Shown piece by piece: positions 14,154 to 16,912 of a DNA stretch of 16,912 nucleotides (positions within the stretch are counted from its first letter, which is position 1; every line of letters starts with the position of its first letter). The notes beneath the pieces were generated by a model. That model did no database searches, was not told where the DNA came from, and worked only from the letters and a program-made list of their open reading frames with translations. The position numbers and the translations under genes were made by a program. The stretch is from Caryophanales bacterium UBA6769. Its GTDB lineage: Bacteria; Bacillota; Bacilli; Bacillales; UBA6769. The stretch is from contig DKGN01000193.1 in assembly GCA_002453275.1 (NCBI GenBank), positions 1 through 16,912 of the forward strand, written 5' to 3'.

Positions 14154-14178
14154 TGTAGTGAAATCACCTTTTACTACA
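14154..14178. repeat. Imperfect palindrome upstream of the lipoprotein gene
   Basis: TGTAGTGAAA (14154-14163) pairs with TTTTACTACA (14169-14178), with one G-T pair, around a 5-nt loop. It lies about 50 nt upstream of the lipoprotein start. On the minus strand a TATAAT hexamer (14208-14203) lies just beyond but lacks a good -35. The repeat could be an operator or a leader hairpin; no T-run follows, so it is not an ordinary terminator. Confidence 0.4.
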
Positions 14179-14235
14179 CTATAAGTAGGATGCATAGCCT
14201 TCATTATACTCAAATTTTCAAAAAATTTGTAGCCA

Positions 14236-15297
14236 TTAGCCGATTTTTTCAAGCTCACCTAAGATTGTCTTAAGCCCATTACTTGGCGCACTTGCCTCCA
14301 TTGCATTTACGTATTGATCACGGTTAGTATTCAATTCATTTATTTTTTGTATGAATGTTTCATTTGTCAATTCCCCTTCTTCTAACACTTCAGCAAATCC
14401 TTGTTTTTTAAAAGAGGAGGCATTTAAGATTTGGTCACCGCGGCTTACATTTCTAGATAATGGAATAAGTAGCATCGGCTTTTTTAATTCAAGCCATTCA
14501 AAAATTGAATTCGAGCCTGCTCTGGAAACGACTAAATCGGTAGCCGCTGCAATATCTGGCAGTTCACTGCTTATGTACTCAAATTGCTTATAACCCGCTT
14601 TGTTAATTAATGTTTCATCAAAGTTACCTTTCCCACAAAGGTGAACAATTTGAAAGTGTTGCAGCAACGTATCTAGATTTTCACGAATGATCGTATTAAT
14701 TTTCACCGAGCCAAGACTGCCTCCCATTATCGTAATAATCGGCTTTTGTCGTGAGAACTCCAAATATGTTAAACCCCGCTCCCGATTACCTCGCAATAAG
14801 CTCTCACGAATCGGAGAACCTGTCACGACAACGTTATCTTTTTGTAAAAAAGATTTTGCCTCATGAAAAGTGACAAACACTTTTGTTGCGAATTTAACTG
14901 CAATTCGATTCGCGAGTCCTGGTGTATAGTCTGATTCATGAATAAGCACTGGGACTTTATTTAATTTTCCTGCGATGACGACAGGGACAGATACGAATCC
15001 ACCCTTTGAAAAAATAACGTCTGGTTTTAACTTTTTTATAATAAAATAAGCATCCGCAATGCCCTTTAGCACTTTGAATGGATCTTGAAAATTTTTCAAA
15101 TCAAAGTATCGGCGTAATTTCCCGCTTGAAATCGGTCTGTATGGGATTTCGATTTCTTCAATTAGGATTCTTTCTATCCCTGATTTCGAGCCAATATAGT
15201 GGATATCCCAATTTTGCTCTTGAAGCTTTGGGATAAGCGCTAAATTTGGTGTAACATGCCCCGCTGTTCCGCCCCCTGTTAATACAATTCGCTTCAT
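14236..15297 (-). CDS. murG: MurG-like UDP-GlcNAc:lipid I N-acetylglucosaminyltransferase
   Basis: GT-B glycosyltransferase of 353 aa, the length of MurG, which adds GlcNAc to lipid I on the inner face of the membrane. The N-terminal loop is GGGTAGHVTPN (8-18), where classical MurG has GGGTGGH followed by a P two or three residues later. HESDYTPGLANR (about 119-130), GGSLGS (about 192-197) and the UDP-sugar-binding region SRAGSNSIFEWLELKKPMLLIP (about 259-280, with its usual Glu) are present. AAAGGAG lies 6 nt before the ATG. The gene stands alone between a lipoprotein and a patatin gene rather than in a cell-wall cluster. Together with the altered loop, this suggests the second MurG-type paralogue found in some Firmicutes. 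Whether it makes lipid II or another glycolipid cannot be decided here. Confidence 0.85.
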   Translation of the reverse strand: MKRIVLTGGGTAGHVTPNLALIPKLQEQNWDIHYIGSKSGIERILIEEIEIPYRPISSGKLRRYFDLKNFQDPFKVLKGIADAYFIIKKLKPDVIFSKGGFVSVPVVIAGKLNKVPVLIHESDYTPGLANRIAVKFATKVFVTFHEAKSFLQKDNVVVTGSPIRESLLRGNRERGLTYLEFSRQKPIITIMGGSLGSVKINTIIRENLDTLLQHFQIVHLCGKGNFDETLINKAGYKQFEYISSELPDIAAATDLVVSRAGSNSIFEWLELKKPMLLIPLSRNVSRGDQILNASSFKKQGFAEVLEEGELTNETFIQKINELNTNRDQYVNAMEASAPSNGLKTILGELEKIG

Positions 15298-15340
15298 GAT
15301 ATATGCTCCTTTATCCTCGATGAACTCTTAATCTTGAAAG

Positions 15341-15370
15341 ATTATACTTTTGACTATAACGCTATTCCAA
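15341..15370 (-). promoter_or_regulatory. Candidate sigma-A promoter of the MurG-like gene
   Basis: On the minus strand TTGGAA (15370-15365) is followed at 18 bp by a perfect TATAAT (15346-15341), about 44 nt upstream of the ATG. The -35 matches the consensus at four positions. Confidence 0.45.
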
Positions 15371-15578
15371 ACTAGCTCAATTATAGCGATAAATTCTAAC
15401 AATCTTCATATTTTACCATGTTAATTCCTATTCGTCATGCGCTAAAGCGGCACGTTTTGTGCTTAATTTTCATATTTTACTTCAATGGCGTTACTAAGAT
15501 TTTAGCTTCTCTCTTTACGTGTGCAGTGAAGTCATATTTTTACATTTAAAGTGAATGATAGATTGGGGAAGGATGTTC

Positions 15579-16553
15579 ATGGCGCATGGAAATAAATATT
15601 ATCGAATTTTAAGCTTTGATGGTGGGGGTGTTCGTGGCGTACTATCAGCGTTTTTACTTTTGAGATTAGCAAAAGAATGCCCAGAGATCATTGAAAATAC
15701 AGATTTATTTGTCGGAACATCAGTCGGATCGTTTATCGCACTTGCACTTGCAAGTGGAGTCTCTCCGGAAGAAGTTGTCGAGCTGTTTTCCTATAAAAAC
15801 ACGAAAAAGATTTTTGGTAACCCAAAACCGTATTATTTTTGCAAACCTAAGTATAGTAACCAACCGTTAAAAAAGCTTCTCAAACAATTGTTTCCAGAAT
15901 CTTTACGGCTACGTGATCTAAAAAAACACGTTGTTATTCCTTCTTTTCAACTCTATTCTAATAAAACGGAAACGTGGGAACCGACATTTTTCAACAATTT
16001 TCCATCATCAGATAATGCCCATATGCCTGTTATTGATGTCGCTTTAGCAAGTAGTGCAGCACCTATTTATTTTCCCTCTCACTTAAATTATATTGATGGT
16101 GGCGTCATCGCAAATAATCCCGATACAGCAGCAATTGGATATGCAGTAGGCATACAAGGTGCGAACGCAAAGCTTGACAAGGTTGTGCATATGTCATTTG
16201 GCACAGGCTGGAATCCTCTACGCATTAAACGACGAAACCCTGTCCGTTGGGGTCTTATTCAGTGGATGTATTCATTCTTGCCTGGACATTCAAATCCTAA
16301 GCTTCCGCTTTTTAGTATTTTAACCGATGGAGATGTTGCAGCCGATATGCAAGTGTCGTCACATTTACTAAATGCACGCTATTTACGCGTCAGTCCCGAG
16401 CTTAATGAACGAATCCATTTAGATGACTATAAAAAAGTTCCTTTACTTATTGAAATGGCAAAGGAATTCAACCTTTTACCTGCTAGTACATTTGCGCATA
16501 CGTATTGGAATGAAGAGAAAATGATTTATCGCCCGATTTCAATTAAAATTTAA
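15579..16553 (+). CDS. Patatin-like phospholipase / acyl hydrolase
   Basis: Patatin-family lipid acyl hydrolase, 324 aa from the ATG at 15579. The anion hole is D14-G-G-G-V-R-G (14-20), the nucleophile is Ser48 in GTSVG and the catalytic Asp is 173 in YIDGG, so the Ser-Asp dyad is intact. No signal peptide or membrane segment is evident, suggesting action on membrane lipids from the cytoplasm. Start choice: GGGGAAGG (15565-15572) lies 6 nt before the ATG at 15579; ATGs at 15555 and 15573 are in frame but lie before or too close to this site. It is transcribed divergently from the MurG-like gene and converges with the FAD-linked oxidase gene. No toxin, CBASS-type cyclase or other defence partner is next to it, so an ordinary housekeeping or lipid-remodelling role is more likely. 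Confidence 0.9.
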   Translation: MAHGNKYYRILSFDGGGVRGVLSAFLLLRLAKECPEIIENTDLFVGTSVGSFIALALASGVSPEEVVELFSYKNTKKIFGNPKPYYFCKPKYSNQPLKKLLKQLFPESLRLRDLKKHVVIPSFQLYSNKTETWEPTFFNNFPSSDNAHMPVIDVALASSAAPIYFPSHLNYIDGGVIANNPDTAAIGYAVGIQGANAKLDKVVHMSFGTGWNPLRIKRRNPVRWGLIQWMYSFLPGHSNPKLPLFSILTDGDVAADMQVSSHLLNARYLRVSPELNERIHLDDYKKVPLLIEMAKEFNLLPASTFAHTYWNEEKMIYRPISIKI

Positions 16554-16577
16554 AAAGCCAACGTGTAAAGTTGGCTT
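16552..16577 (-). terminator. Intrinsic terminator for the leftward FAD-linked oxidase gene
   Basis: AAGCCAAC (16555-16562) pairs perfectly with GTTGGCTT (16570-16577) over a 7-nt loop. Read on the minus strand, the stem ends in a run of five T (16556-16552). The stem overlaps the oxidase stop codon. On the plus strand no T-run follows at once, so it is weaker for the patatin gene. Confidence 0.75.
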
Positions 16578-16912
16578 AGAAAATTTTCCCAGGATTTAAA
16601 ATACCGTTTGGATCAAAGATCTGTTTAACATCCTTCATAATTGATAATGCACTTCCGTGTTCTTGTTTTAAATATTGCTTTTTGCCCATTCCGACTCCAT
16701 GTTCACCTGTGCATGTTCCGCCTTTTGACAGGGCATATTCGATGATCTCTTTGTTAACAGCTTCAATACGCTTGATATCTTCTTGATTAGTGTGATCAAC
16801 CGGAAGAGCGGCATGATAATTTCCATCTCCGACATGACCAAAAATTGCTGCATCTATACTATGGCTGTCGACTATTCTCCTCGTCTCCGCAATCGCATCG
16901 GCTAATTCCGAG
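16576..16912 (-). CDS. FAD-linked oxidase, GlcD/D-lactate dehydrogenase family (C-terminal part, runs off right edge)
   Basis: Partial gene: the last 111 codons and stop of a GlcD-type flavoprotein, whose start lies beyond the right edge. The translation carries the C-terminal signatures FGHVGDGNYHAALPVD, GGTCTGEHGVGMGKKQYL and the end sequence FDPNGILNPGKIF. These are typical of D-lactate dehydrogenase (cytochrome) and glycolate oxidase subunit GlcD, where the His residues of GHVGDGN and GEHG belong to the substrate and flavin site. The frame is unbroken across the visible part. Members oxidise 2-hydroxy acids such as D-lactate, glycolate or D-2-hydroxyglutarate, and the visible portion does not discriminate among them. 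It converges with the patatin gene over a shared hairpin. Confidence 0.9.
   Translation of the reverse strand, partial: SELADAIAETRRIVDSHSIDAAIFGHVGDGNYHAALPVDHTNQEDIKRIEAVNKEIIEYALSKGGTCTGEHGVGMGKKQYLKQEHGSALSIMKDVKQIFDPNGILNPGKIF

Noticed and set aside
14211..14229. CAAATTTT-CAA-AAAATTTG hairpin as terminator of the MurG-like gene
   Set aside because: The stem has almost no G-C pairs and no T-run follows, so it would be too weak to end transcription.
15579..16553. Patatin gene as an anti-phage effector (CBASS-like)
   Set aside because: No nucleotide cyclase, ubiquitin-like or other defence partner is adjacent; neighbours are a glycosyltransferase and a metabolic oxidase.
16668..16853. Minus-strand open frame of 61 codons near the right edge
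   Set aside because: It is out of frame with the GlcD-type oxidase reading, which has strong family motifs through the same bases.

Overview
The window is a low-GC, Gram-positive type stretch of DNA, most likely from a member of the Bacillaceae. The evidence is the strong AAGGAGG-type ribosome binding sites, frequent TTG and GTG starts, lipobox lipoproteins in place of periplasmic proteins, a GbsR-type regulator and an OpuA-type ABC transporter. Nothing in the sequence fixes the species. No tRNA, rRNA, CRISPR array or insertion sequence was seen.

The core (about 1.2-13.6 kb) is a divergent locus that I read as a carnitine uptake and catabolism island. Rightward from about 10.67 kb runs a short operon: a GbsR-like regulator, a beta-keto acid cleavage enzyme (DUF849/BKACE), an L-carnitine dehydrogenase and a hot-dog thioesterase, closed by a clear terminator. 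Together these give the known route L-carnitine -> 3-dehydrocarnitine -> betainyl-CoA + acetoacetate -> glycine betaine. Leftward from about 10.37 kb runs a 9 kb gene row: a glycine betaine/carnitine-type ABC ATPase with CBS domains, its permease, a substrate-binding lipoprotein, a YtcJ-like amidohydrolase, a relic of a further binding protein, a tandem nitrilase-fold (CN) hydrolase, a second intact binding protein and a CocE/NonD-type serine hydrolase. A perfect 10-bp inverted repeat in the divergent promoter region is a good candidate operator.

The most interesting feature is the modular order of the leftward row. Each of three binding proteins (two intact, one relic) is followed by a hydrolase of a different superfamily. 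This suggests a scavenging system that imports several carnitine- or betaine-like conjugates, releases the quaternary ammonium compound by amide or ester hydrolysis, and feeds it to the rightward operon. The specific substrates are inference. The second domain of the CN hydrolase has glycine where the catalytic cysteine should be.

The flanks look unrelated. At the left edge is an MFS transporter that converges on the CocE gene across a bidirectional terminator. To the right of the catabolic operon lie a small hypothetical lipoprotein, a MurG-like glycosyltransferase outside any cell-wall gene cluster, a divergent patatin-like phospholipase, and the C-terminal part of a GlcD-type FAD-linked oxidase that runs off the right edge.
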